The notes under the pieces are model-generated. The model did not search any database, was not told the origin of the DNA, and saw only the letters and a list, made by a program, of their open reading frames with translations. Below are positions 7,851 to 16,045 of a stretch of 64,000 bases of DNA, piece by piece. A program made the translations under genes and the position numbers. Numbering within the stretch: position 1 is the stretch's first letter; every line of letters begins with the position of its first letter. The stretch is from NCBI RefSeq assembly GCF_000518265.1, contig NZ_JADG01000011.1, forward strand, positions 1 to 64,000. Direction: 5' to 3'. The DNA is from Actinomadura oligospora ATCC 43269 (GTDB lineage Bacteria; Actinomycetota; Actinomycetes; Streptosporangiales; Streptosporangiaceae).

Positions 7851-9377
7851 ATGCGGCGTCGCGACGTTCTCAGGCTTTCGGTGATCGCGGGCGCGGGGGT
7901 GCTCACGCTCGACCCCGTCACGTTCGCGAACGCGGACGCGGAAGGCGCGGGCCCGGGCGGCGCGCCCGGTTCCGGGGAGGTGACGCGGACGGTCAGCGGG
8001 CACCTGCCGACCGGCGCGGCCGACTACGTGTACCTGCCGGTGGAGGTGCCGCGCGGGGTCCGGGAGATCGCGGTCTCCTACTCCTACGACCGGCCGTCGG
8101 TGCCGTCCGGGACGCAGGGGAACGCCTGCGACATCGGCGTCTTCGACGAGCGCGGCGAGGAGCTCGGCGGACGCGGGTTCCGCGGCTGGTCGGGCGGGGC
8201 GCGCACCGAGTTCGCGATCAGCGCCGAGCAGGCGACGCCCGGGTACCTCGCTGGCCCGGTCAACGCCGGGACCTGGCACATCGTCCTCGGGCCGTACACG
8301 GTCGCGCCGCAGGGCCTGAACTACAACGTGACGATCACCCTGCGGTACGGGACGGCGGGCGCGACGGCGCGGCCGGTGTACCCGCCCGCGCGGGCCAAGG
8401 GCCGGGGGCGCGCCTGGTACCGGGGCGACTGCCACCTGCACACCGTCCACTCGGACGGGAAGCGGACGCCCGCCGAGGTCGCCGCCGCGGCGCGCGCCGC
8501 CGGGCTCGACTTCATCACCACGACCGAGCACAACACCTCGTCCGCGCACGGCGCGTGGGGCGGGCTGTGGGGCGACGACCTGCTGATCCTGCCGGGTGAG
8601 GAGGTCACGACGCGGAACGGGCACGTCCTGGCGATCGGCGTCGAGCCGGGCACGTTCATCGACTGGCGTTACCGCGCGCGCGACGAGGAGTGGGAGAAGT
8701 ACGCGCGGCGGATCCGGCAGGCGGGCGGCATCGTGGTTCCGGCGCACCCGCACGGGACGTCCATCGGGTCGTTCTGGAAGTACGGCTACGACCACGCGGA
8801 CGCGTTGGAGGTGTGGAACAACACCTACTCCCCCGACGACGAGATGTCGATCGGCGACTGGGACAACCAGCTCGTCGCCGCCGCGCGGGGCAGGGGCCGG
8901 TGGCTGCCCGCGATGGGCAACAGCGACGCGCACCGCGAGCCGCAGGTCGTCGGGCTGCCGCAGACGGTCGTCCTCGCGGACGACCTGACGCGTCCGGCGA
9001 TCCTCGCGGGGCTGCGCGCGGGACGGAGCTGGATCGCCGAGTCCTCGAAGGTCCAGCTGGACTTCACGGTGTCGGGCGGCGGGCTCGGCCGGAGCGCGGG
9101 CATCGGGGAGCGGCTCAGGGCGCGCGCGGACACGCCGGTGACCGTCCGGTTGCAGGTGTCCGGAGTCGGGACGGGGTGCACGGTCCGATTCCTGACCGAC
9201 CAGGGGCCGCTGTTCGGAACCGCCGTGCCGGACTCGGGCGCGGGGACTTTCGAGTGGCAGACCACGCCGTCCTATGCGGCTTACGTGCGCGCGGAGGTCC
9301 GGCACGCGGCGGGCTCGGACGGGTTGCCGGGGGCGATGGTGGCGCTGACGAACCCGATCTGGCTCGACGTCCGGTAG
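7851..9377 (+). CDS. Tat-exported PHP-domain metallohydrolase (CehA/McbA-like)
   Basis: 508 residues beginning RRRDVLRLS, a twin-arginine signal with a short hydrophobic core, so it is probably exported folded. Residues about 30-170 form a beta-rich N-terminal domain. The PHP domain starts at DCHLHTVHSDG (His195, His197) and carries TTEHN, PAHPHG and NSDAH metal-ligand motifs. Family members hydrolyse phosphoesters or carbamates; the substrate here is not known. A GGGAGGG site precedes the ATG. It is convergent with the sigma factor, with four bases between the stops. Confidence 0.85.
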   Translation: MRRRDVLRLSVIAGAGVLTLDPVTFANADAEGAGPGGAPGSGEVTRTVSGHLPTGAADYVYLPVEVPRGVREIAVSYSYDRPSVPSGTQGNACDIGVFDERGEELGGRGFRGWSGGARTEFAISAEQATPGYLAGPVNAGTWHIVLGPYTVAPQGLNYNVTITLRYGTAGATARPVYPPARAKGRGRAWYRGDCHLHTVHSDGKRTPAEVAAAARAAGLDFITTTEHNTSSAHGAWGGLWGDDLLILPGEEVTTRNGHVLAIGVEPGTFIDWRYRARDEEWEKYARRIRQAGGIVVPAHPHGTSIGSFWKYGYDHADALEVWNNTYSPDDEMSIGDWDNQLVAAARGRGRWLPAMGNSDAHREPQVVGLPQTVVLADDLTRPAILAGLRAGRSWIAESSKVQLDFTVSGGGLGRSAGIGERLRARADTPVTVRLQVSGVGTGCTVRFLTDQGPLFGTAVPDSGAGTFEWQTTPSYAAYVRAEVRHAAGSDGLPGAMVALTNPIWLDVR

Positions 9378-9381
9378 GGCC

Positions 9382-10659
9382 CTACTCCCGGGGCTGCGCC
9401 TCCAGGGCGGCCAGGCGGCGGCGGAAGTAGGCGCGTTCGGGGTCGGTTCCGGCCAGTTCCAATGCGGCTTGGTAGGCGGACGCCGCTTCGGTGCGGCGTC
9501 CTAGGCGATCCAGGAGGTCGGCGCGGGCGGCCTGGTACGGGTGGTGCGCTCGGAGTTTCGGCTCGTTCCGTAGACCGTCGAGCAGTGCCAGCCCCGCATC
9601 GGGACCGTCCCGCATGGCGACGGCGACGGCGCGGTTGAGCGCCACGATCGGGGACGGCGTGAGGGCCTGCAGCACGTCGTAGAGCGCGACGATCTGCGGC
9701 CAGTCGGTGGACGCCACGTCCGGCGCCTCGGCGTGCAGCGCGGCGATGGCCGCCTGCACGCCGTAGGGGCCGGGCGGGCCGCCGGTGAGGGCGGCGGCGG
9801 TCAGGGCGCGGCCCTCGTCGATCACGTCGCGGTCCCAGCGGGCGCGGTCCTGGTCGTCCAGGAGGGCGAGGGCGCCGTCCGGGCCGACGCGGGTCGCGCG
9901 GCGCGCGTGCACGAGCAGCATCAGGGCCAGCAGTCCCGCGGTCTCCCGCCGCTCTCCGGGGAGGAGGGTGTGCAGGATCCGGGCGAGGCGGATGGCCTCC
10001 TCGGCCAGGTCGACGCGTTGCAGGCCCGGTCCGGAGCTGGCCGCGTAGCCCTCGGTGAAGATCGAATAGAGGGCCTGGAGGACGACGGGCAGGCGGCCCG
10101 GCAGCTCGTCCGCGCCGGGGACGCGGAACGGGATCCGCGCCTCGGCGATCTTCTTCTTGGCGCGGGTGAGGCGCTTCGCCATCGTCTCGGCGGGCACCAG
10201 GAACGCCCGCGCCACCTCGGGGGTGCCAAGCCCGCCGAGGAAGCGCAGCGTGAGCGCGACGCGGTCGTCGGCGGGCAGGGCCGGGTGCGCGCAGGTGAAG
10301 AACAGGCGGAGCCGTTCGTCCGGAAGGTCGTCGTTCCTGTCGTGGGACGTCTCGGGGGAGGTCTCCGCGCGTTCGGCCTCCACCCGCAGGATCGCCAGCC
10401 GGACGGCGAGAGCCCGGTCGCGGCGCAGCCGGTCCACCGCCCGCCGCCGCGCCGTCGTCATCAGCCACCCGCCCGGGTTCGGCGGGACGCCGTCGACCGG
10501 CCAGCGGGCGACCGCCGCCTCCAGCGCGTCGGCGGCGGCCTCCTCGGCCAGGTCCAGGTCGCCGAACCGGCGGGCGAGCGCGGCGAGCAGGCGTCCGTGC
10601 TCCTCCCGGAACACGTCCTCGATCCGGAGGTCCGTGCCGGACTCCCGCCCGCCGGTCAC
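9382..10659 (-). CDS. ECF sigma factor of the SigJ/ECF42-like type with C-terminal TPR-like extension
   Basis: A 425-residue protein: sigma region 2 at about residues 15-85 (EEHGRLLAALARRFGDLDLA, WLMTTARRRAVDRLRR), region 4 at about 120-180 (LTLRFLGGLGTPEVARAF, KRLTRAKKKI), then a helical extension of about 230 residues with TPR-like pairs. This long C-terminus and a partner YCII/DGPF gene directly upstream are the hallmarks of group ECF42. The GTG start at 10659 follows GGGAGGA. There is no anti-sigma gene; in ECF42 the extension is thought to regulate activity. Confidence 0.88.
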   Translation of the reverse strand: MTGGRESGTDLRIEDVFREEHGRLLAALARRFGDLDLAEEAAADALEAAVARWPVDGVPPNPGGWLMTTARRRAVDRLRRDRALAVRLAILRVEAERAETSPETSHDRNDDLPDERLRLFFTCAHPALPADDRVALTLRFLGGLGTPEVARAFLVPAETMAKRLTRAKKKIAEARIPFRVPGADELPGRLPVVLQALYSIFTEGYAASSGPGLQRVDLAEEAIRLARILHTLLPGERRETAGLLALMLLVHARRATRVGPDGALALLDDQDRARWDRDVIDEGRALTAAALTGGPPGPYGVQAAIAALHAEAPDVASTDWPQIVALYDVLQALTPSPIVALNRAVAVAMRDGPDAGLALLDGLRNEPKLRAHHPYQAARADLLDRLGRRTEAASAYQAALELAGTDPERAYFRRRLAALEAQPRE

Positions 10660-10687
10660 GCGTCGTCCTCCCGCCCGCCGGTCACGG

Positions 10688-11041
10688 TCAGGCTCCGAAA
10701 TCGGCGACCGGGCGCACCACGACCGCGCCGTCGCCGCTGGACCCGGGGCAGCGGGCGGCCCAGTCGAGGGCGGCGTCCAGGTCCGGGACGTCGATCACGT
10801 AGAAGCCGCCGAGCACCTCGCGGGCCTCGGTGAACGGCCCGTCGGTGACGGTGCGGACGCCCGTCTCGTCCACCCGGACGGTCGTGGCGGTGACCAGGTC
10901 GGCCAGCGACTCCCCGGAGACCATGATCCCCGCGTCCCGGACCTGCTTGTCGTAGCTCATCCAGGCGTCGAAGTCGCCGACCTCGGTGGTCGTCCCGTCC
11001 GCCTCGACGGCCCCCGCATAGATCATCAGCATGTACTTCAT
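10688..11041 (-). CDS. YCII-related (DGPF) protein
   Basis: A 117-residue ferredoxin-like-fold protein starting MKYMLMIYAG and containing the family motif TDGPFTE, with the usual GFYVIDVPDLDAALDWA segment. Proteins of this type are the regular genomic partners and promoter targets of ECF42 sigma factors; their biochemical role is unclear. It lies 28 bases upstream of the sigma gene in the same direction. The ATG at 11041 is preceded by GAGGGAG; the longer frame to 11134 crosses the divergent promoter region. Confidence 0.88.
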   Translation of the reverse strand: MKYMLMIYAGAVEADGTTTEVGDFDAWMSYDKQVRDAGIMVSGESLADLVTATTVRVDETGVRTVTDGPFTEAREVLGGFYVIDVPDLDAALDWAARCPGSSGDGAVVVRPVADFGA

Positions 11042-11157
11042 CGTCGTGCTCCCTCGTGTCGTCGACGTGCGGTCGTCGCTCGCCGCACACCCCCTCCACG
11101 GTCGGGGGACGCGGAAATGGACACCATCCTCCAAGATTTTCCGGCTAGCCTGCGCGG

Positions 11158-11925
11158 ATGACCGGCGACGCCCTCACCCTGACCGTTCTCGGCTCCGCGA
11201 CCCCGTATCCGGCGCCCGGGAACCCCTGCTCCGGCTACCTGCTGAGCGCGGGCGCCACCCGCGTGTGGGTGGACGCCGGGACCGGGACGCTCGCCGAACT
11301 CCGCCGCCACGTCCAGCTGGACGAGCTGGACGCGATCTGGATCTCGCACATGCACGCCGACCACACCGCCGACCTCCTCACGGCGTACTACGGGGCGCTG
11401 CACGCGGACGTCCGGCTCGACGCCCCGATCCCGCTCTACGGGCCGTCCGGCATCGCGGACCGGCTGGCGGGCTTCCTCACCAACTCGTCCCGGCGCAGCC
11501 CGATCGAGTCGGCCTTCGCGGTCGAGGAACTGCACGACGGCCACCAGGCGCGCGTCGGCGACCTCGTCCTCACCAGCCGCGCCGTCTCCCATGGCCTCCC
11601 GGCCTTCGCGTTGCGCGCCGAAGCCGCGGGCCGGACGCTCGTCTACTCGGGGGACTGCGCCCCCTGCCCGGCGCTCACCGACCTCGCGAAGGGCTGTGAC
11701 CTGCTGCTTTGCGAGGCCGACAGCGCCGATCCGGTCGACGGGGACGAGCGCGTCCACCACACGGCGGGGGACGCCGGGGACACCGCTCGCGTGGCGGGGG
11801 CCCGACGGCTGCTCGTCACGCACGTCGGCCCCTCCCTCACCTCGGCCGAGGCCGTGGCCCACGCCGCGACCAGGTACGACGGCCCGATCGACTACGCCGC
11901 TCCCCGGAGCGTTCACACCGTTTAG
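11158..11925 (+). CDS. MBL-fold metallohydrolase
   Basis: A 255-residue metallo-beta-lactamase-fold enzyme resembling RNase Z/arylsulfatase-like cytosolic hydrolases. The metal-binding motif HMHADH is near residues 63-68, with later ligands in SHGLPA, SGDCAP and THVGPS. TAGCCT ends six bases before the ATG with no Shine-Dalgarno, so the mRNA may be leaderless. Divergent from the YCII/sigma operon, possibly sharing its control region. Substrate is unknown. Confidence 0.85.
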   Translation: MTGDALTLTVLGSATPYPAPGNPCSGYLLSAGATRVWVDAGTGTLAELRRHVQLDELDAIWISHMHADHTADLLTAYYGALHADVRLDAPIPLYGPSGIADRLAGFLTNSSRRSPIESAFAVEELHDGHQARVGDLVLTSRAVSHGLPAFALRAEAAGRTLVYSGDCAPCPALTDLAKGCDLLLCEADSADPVDGDERVHHTAGDAGDTARVAGARRLLVTHVGPSLTSAEAVAHAATRYDGPIDYAAPRSVHTV

Positions 11926-12039
11926 CGGACGCGCGGTCGCCGGCGTGAGGTCGGCGGCGTGGGGTCGGATCGCCGCGGAGTGTGGCCGCCGTCCCTGGGG
12001 CGGGTAGGAGCCGGCGGCTTCTCTTGGGGGGCATGCACC

Positions 12040-12059
12040 CCGCGGCGACCCCGCCGCGG
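12040..12059. terminator. Stem-loop between convergent genes
   Basis: CCGCGGCG and CGCCGCGG form a perfect 8-bp stem with a four-base ACCC loop, in the space between the MBL gene and the convergent glycohydrolase. There is no U-tract, as is common in high-GC actinomycetes. The rest of 11926-12197 contains only weaker repeats and no gene I can support. Confidence 0.45.
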
Positions 12060-12197
12060 CCAACGGGGACCGCGACACTTCGAATGCTCCGGGTGGCAGG
12101 GCGGCCTCGCGTCCCGTATCGGGGGTACGTTACGGCCAGTAATCGCAGACTATGCCCGTCCGTCCGTGCCGCCAAGGCACCGGACAGCCGATACCCC

Positions 12198-13145
12198 CTA
12201 TTCGGCCCGCGGCGTCCGGCCGGGCGGGTGCACGAGCTTGTCGGCGAGCTCGCACAACTCCTCGTAACGCAGGACGCGTCCGAACCCGGGAAGCGGCACG
12301 TGCAGCACACCGAGCCAGGACGCGGGGACGTCGGTCACGCCGTGCACCGCCCCGGCCAGCGCCCCGGTCACGGCCGCGACGGTGTCGGTGTCGCCGCCGA
12401 GGTCGATCGCCGCGCGCAGCGCGTCCGCGAACCCGCCGGTGTTGCGGACCGCCCACACGGCGGACCCGAGGCAGGGCCACACCGCGCCGTTGAACTCGGT
12501 CGCGTCGTCCGGGTGCCAGGTGGGATCGAGAACGCGCGCGTACCGCTCCTGGTGGCCGGGCTTGACCTGCGCCAATGTGTCGGGGATCGCGTCGAGCGGA
12601 TCCGCGCCGTCCAGCGCGACGCGGATGAGCTCGTGGAGGATCGCGGTGCCCTCCCAGGCCGCGCCGTCCCCGTGGGTCAGCGCGGTGATGCGGCGTCCGG
12701 CGTCCATGGTGGCCGCGCGTCCGTCGGCGGCGAAGAACACCGCCGAGGGTGCGGCGCGCATCAGCCCGCCGTTCCCGGCTGCACGCGCGTTGGTCTGGAA
12801 GTGGAGGGCCGCCGCCATGTCCCAGGTGTCGCCGCCGGTCAGGACGGCCTCGGTCTGGAGGCCGATGTCCTTCGGGTCGGACGCGGCCCAGCGTTGGAAG
12901 CGCGCGAACATGTCCGGCGGATCGAATCCCCCACGCTCGAGAAGCGACTCCGCGACAAGGACGGCCATCTGAGTGTCGTCGGTCGCTTCGCCCTCGTCCC
13001 AGCCTCCACCCGGACGCATTTCGCCCGCGCCGGTCGGGAAGCGTCGCGAGAACGCGTCAGCGGGACCGAACTCATAGGGCGCGCCCAGCGCGTCGCCGAG
13101 CGCAGAGCCGACAACGGTGGCGACCGCACGTTCTGTTCGATCCAT
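12198..13145 (-). CDS. ADP-ribosylglycohydrolase family protein
   Basis: A 315-residue member of the DraG/ARH family. Metal-binding signatures are DDTQM near residue 54 and GGDTDTVAAV near 250, and the N-terminal GSALGDALGAPYEF is typical. Such enzymes remove ADP-ribose from proteins or nucleic acids in the cytosol. The ATG at 13145 is preceded at seven bases by a TACCCT -10-like hexamer and no Shine-Dalgarno, consistent with leaderless expression; the frame is open further upstream but without homology. Confidence 0.85.
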   Translation of the reverse strand: MDRTERAVATVVGSALGDALGAPYEFGPADAFSRRFPTGAGEMRPGGGWDEGEATDDTQMAVLVAESLLERGGFDPPDMFARFQRWAASDPKDIGLQTEAVLTGGDTWDMAAALHFQTNARAAGNGGLMRAAPSAVFFAADGRAATMDAGRRITALTHGDGAAWEGTAILHELIRVALDGADPLDAIPDTLAQVKPGHQERYARVLDPTWHPDDATEFNGAVWPCLGSAVWAVRNTGGFADALRAAIDLGGDTDTVAAVTGALAGAVHGVTDVPASWLGVLHVPLPGFGRVLRYEELCELADKLVHPPGRTPRAE

Positions 13146-13240
13146 GGGGAGCAGGGTAGAGGGGCCGGGGTTCGTGGTCGGGTGGGCGGTCGCCGTCGCG
13201 GGGTCGTGCTGGGACGCGACGGCGACCGTCCGTTGTGGTG

Positions 13241-14713
13241 TCAGGTGCAGGTGGTGTCTGTTGTGGGGAGGTGGTTGGTGAGGAGGTAGGTGTCGACGGT
13301 TCTGGTCAGGCAGGCGTTGCCGTAGGAGGCCTGGTAGGGGGCGTGGACGTCGGCTTTGAGGGTGATGAGGCGGGAGCCGTTCAGGTCGCGGTGGAGGGCC
13401 TGGCTTCCCGCGTAGACGGTGCGGGTGTCGCCGGTCGCGCCGATGAGGAGGCTCGGGAGGGTCGTCCTGACCTTGGTGGCGGACTCGCGCGGGGACGGCC
13501 AGAAGGCACACGGGTTGATGTTCTCGCCGAGCGGGCCGAAGACCGGGTGGGCGGCGCGGCGGCGCTGGACGTCGCGCCAGTACGTCGCGGGGTCGCGCGG
13601 GGCCGGGGCGTCGCCGCAGATGATCGCGGACTGGCCGCTGCCGTAGAGGGAGTCGGTCCCGGTGAGGACGAACTTCAGCGACTCGTCCAGGGCGCCCGTC
13701 GAGGGGACGTGGACGCCGTGCGCCGCGCGGTCCAGGTCGGAGACGGCCGCGGCGAGGGCTGCGCGGGGCTCGTCGCGGTCGTCGGCCAGGAGGTTGAACA
13801 GGACGGTCGGGACGGTCGAGGCGTCCACCTGGTAGGGGCCGACGAGGAGCGGGGAGCGACCGGCCCGCGTGACGGTGTTCCGGACGGTCGCCAGGACGTC
13901 CTCGCGTGTGCGGCCCAGGTGGTAGGAGGTGTCGCGGCGGGACGCCCAGTCGGCCCAGCGGGCGAGGGCCTGCTCGTTGGCCTCCTCGGTGTCCTGGAGG
14001 AGGCGTGGGGACCAGCGGTCCGGGTCGACGTTGCTGTCCAGGACGGCGCGGTCGAGGCGTCCGGGGAACAGGGCGGCGTAGACCGCGCCGAGGTAGGTGC
14101 CGTAGGACGCGCCGTTGTAGGAGATCTTCCTCTCGCCGAGGGCGGCGCGGACGACGTCCATGTCGCGGGCGATGTTGCGGGTGGAGATGTGCGGCAGGAA
14201 GGAGCCGTACTTGGTGACGCAGCGCTGGGCGAGGGTGCGGGCGAACGTCACGGACGCGTCGAAGTCGCGCCGGTCGACGCCCGCGGAGCGGATCCAGGTG
14301 CCGCTGGGCCAGCCGCAGTCGACGGGGGCGCTGCGGCCGAGGCCGCGCGGGTCCATGCCGATGAGGTCGAAGCGCGGTCCGGCCTTGGGGGTGATGTCGC
14401 GGATGTACGGCGGCATGTCGATGGCGGGGCCCGGTCCGCCGCCGTTGATGAGCATGGCGCCGAGGCGGGGGCCGGTCGCCTTCAGGCGGGAGATCGCGAC
14501 CTTGATGATCGTGCCGTGCGGGTTCGCGTAGTCGAGCGGGACGGTCACGTCGGCGCAGCGCGCGCCCGCGTCGTCCAGTTCCTTCATGTTGCAGGTGTTC
14601 CAGCGGAGTTTCTGGTGGTGGAACGCGGCGAGCGGGTCGGCCGGGGCCGCGGCGGCGGGAACGGCCGGGACGAGCATGGCGGCGGACGCGCCGAGGGCCA
14701 GGAGAGCACGCAT
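13241..14713 (-). CDS. Secreted tripeptidyl-aminopeptidase-like alpha/beta hydrolase
   Basis: 490 residues with a Sec signal peptide (about 23 residues, AAAAPA cleavage zone). The alpha/beta-hydrolase fold shows the oxyanion segment INGGGPG, GMDPRGLGRS, the nucleophile elbow NGASYGT (Ser near 207), the C-terminal TAP-like domain with the acid in GATGDTRT and the His in ADVHAPY. Streptomyces relatives (SlpD/SlpE/Tap) remove tripeptides outside the cell. It is 13 bases downstream of the serine hydrolase gene and forms an operon with it. Confidence 0.87.
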   Translation of the reverse strand: MRALLALGASAAMLVPAVPAAAAPADPLAAFHHQKLRWNTCNMKELDDAGARCADVTVPLDYANPHGTIIKVAISRLKATGPRLGAMLINGGGPGPAIDMPPYIRDITPKAGPRFDLIGMDPRGLGRSAPVDCGWPSGTWIRSAGVDRRDFDASVTFARTLAQRCVTKYGSFLPHISTRNIARDMDVVRAALGERKISYNGASYGTYLGAVYAALFPGRLDRAVLDSNVDPDRWSPRLLQDTEEANEQALARWADWASRRDTSYHLGRTREDVLATVRNTVTRAGRSPLLVGPYQVDASTVPTVLFNLLADDRDEPRAALAAAVSDLDRAAHGVHVPSTGALDESLKFVLTGTDSLYGSGQSAIICGDAPAPRDPATYWRDVQRRRAAHPVFGPLGENINPCAFWPSPRESATKVRTTLPSLLIGATGDTRTVYAGSQALHRDLNGSRLITLKADVHAPYQASYGNACLTRTVDTYLLTNHLPTTDTTCT

Positions 14714-14726
14714 GGGGGCTCCTCTC

Positions 14727-15854
14727 TCAGGGACGGTCGCACAGGGCGGCCTGCACGACGTCGAGCATGTGGGTCTGGGCCTGGAGGCTGTCGGGGTCGG
14801 CGTTGAGGGAGACGGCGACGGCGCGTCCGCCGGGGCCGACCCCGGCGACGGTGCCGAAGCCCGGGACGCCGCCCGCGTGGCCCGTCCAGCTTCCGCCGCA
14901 GGTCAGCGGCGTCTTGATCAGGCCGAGGCCATAACGCGCTCCGGCCCAGATGCGGTCGGGGTCGGCGGCGACGGTGCTGCGCATCTCGGCGAGCTGACGC
15001 GGGGGCAGCAGCCGTCCGCCGAACAGCGCGGTGTAGAAGCGGCCGAGGTCGCGTGTCGTGGAGACGAGCGCGCCCGCCGCGCCGCCGAACGTCATGTTCT
15101 GGTCGGTGTGGTCGGCCCAGCGGCCGTTCTCGTCGCGGACGTAGCCGCGCGGGTGGGGGCCGCGGATGGACGTCCGGTCGCCCGGCCAGTAGGTGTCGCG
15201 CATGCCGAGGGGACGCAGGACGCGCCGGACGGTCTCGTCCTCGACGCTGCGTCCGGTCGCCTTCCGCACGATCATCCCGGCGAGGACGTAGTTGGTGGAC
15301 GCGTAGCTCCAGGGCTTCTCCGGCGGGTCCATCCTCAGCGCGAGCGCGACGAGTTCCTCCGGGGCGAAGTGCCGCCAGCGGATGTCGCCGGACAGGCCGT
15401 CGGTGTAGTCGGGCAGGCCGCTGGTGTGCTGCAGCAGGGACCGGATCGTGACGCGCCGTCCGTCGTAGCGCGGCGTCCGGACGAGGCCGGGAAGCCAGCG
15501 GTCGACGGTGTCGTCCAGGGACAGCCGGTGTTCGGCGGCGAGCTGGAGCACGACGGTCGCGGTGAACGACTTGGTGATGCTGCCGATCCGGGTGCGTTCG
15601 CCGGTGGCCATCGGACGTCCGGTGGCGAGGTCGGCCATTCCGGACGCGGCGGACCACGAGCCGCAGCGCGGATCGTCCACCCGGACGGCCACGCCCGGCG
15701 CCTCCCCGGACGAGGTGAGCGTGTCGATCGCCTTCCGGACCGCCGGGTGGTCGGTCGGACAGGCGGCCGCGGCGGGTGCGGCCCGGGCCGGGAGCGGCGC
15801 CAGGACCGTCGCGAGAAGAGCCGCGCCAAGGGTGAGCTGTGGGGGGATTCTCAT
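14727..15854 (-). CDS. Secreted serine hydrolase of the DD-peptidase/beta-lactamase class C family
   Basis: 375 residues with a signal peptide. The catalytic SITK (SxxK) is near residue 93, YAST stands at the YxN position near 185 and HAGG at the HxG position near 320. The Asn of YxN is replaced by Ser, as in many esterase-like relatives, so penicillin-binding activity is not assured. It is the first gene of a two-gene secreted-hydrolase operon with the tripeptidyl-aminopeptidase. Confidence 0.85.
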   Translation of the reverse strand: MRIPPQLTLGAALLATVLAPLPARAAPAAAACPTDHPAVRKAIDTLTSSGEAPGVAVRVDDPRCGSWSAASGMADLATGRPMATGERTRIGSITKSFTATVVLQLAAEHRLSLDDTVDRWLPGLVRTPRYDGRRVTIRSLLQHTSGLPDYTDGLSGDIRWRHFAPEELVALALRMDPPEKPWSYASTNYVLAGMIVRKATGRSVEDETVRRVLRPLGMRDTYWPGDRTSIRGPHPRGYVRDENGRWADHTDQNMTFGGAAGALVSTTRDLGRFYTALFGGRLLPPRQLAEMRSTVAADPDRIWAGARYGLGLIKTPLTCGGSWTGHAGGVPGFGTVAGVGPGGRAVAVSLNADPDSLQAQTHMLDVVQAALCDRP

Positions 15855-15893
15855 GCTTTTCGACGCTATGCAGCCGGATGAGGCGGCGCAGTG

Positions 15894-15927
15894 GGGCCTT
15901 CCCCCGACTTCTCCTGGGGGAAGGCCC
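15894..15927. promoter_or_regulatory. Strong stem-loop in a divergent promoter region
   Basis: GGGCCTTCCCCC and GGGGGAAGGCCC form a perfect 12-bp stem with a 10-base loop. It lies 40 bases upstream of the leftward serine hydrolase and about 120 upstream of the rightward kinase, so it is not a gene-end terminator. It may insulate the two promoters or lie in a 5' UTR. Confidence 0.5.
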
Positions 15928-16045
15928 TAAGGTTCTTGAATCCGCAGGTCAGCGCCCATGTACGGACGATACAGGTGGAACCCGGCGCTCCGTCGGCGTG
16001 CCGTCCACGGCACAATCACAAGCTCGGACGTGGGGAGGGATGCGG

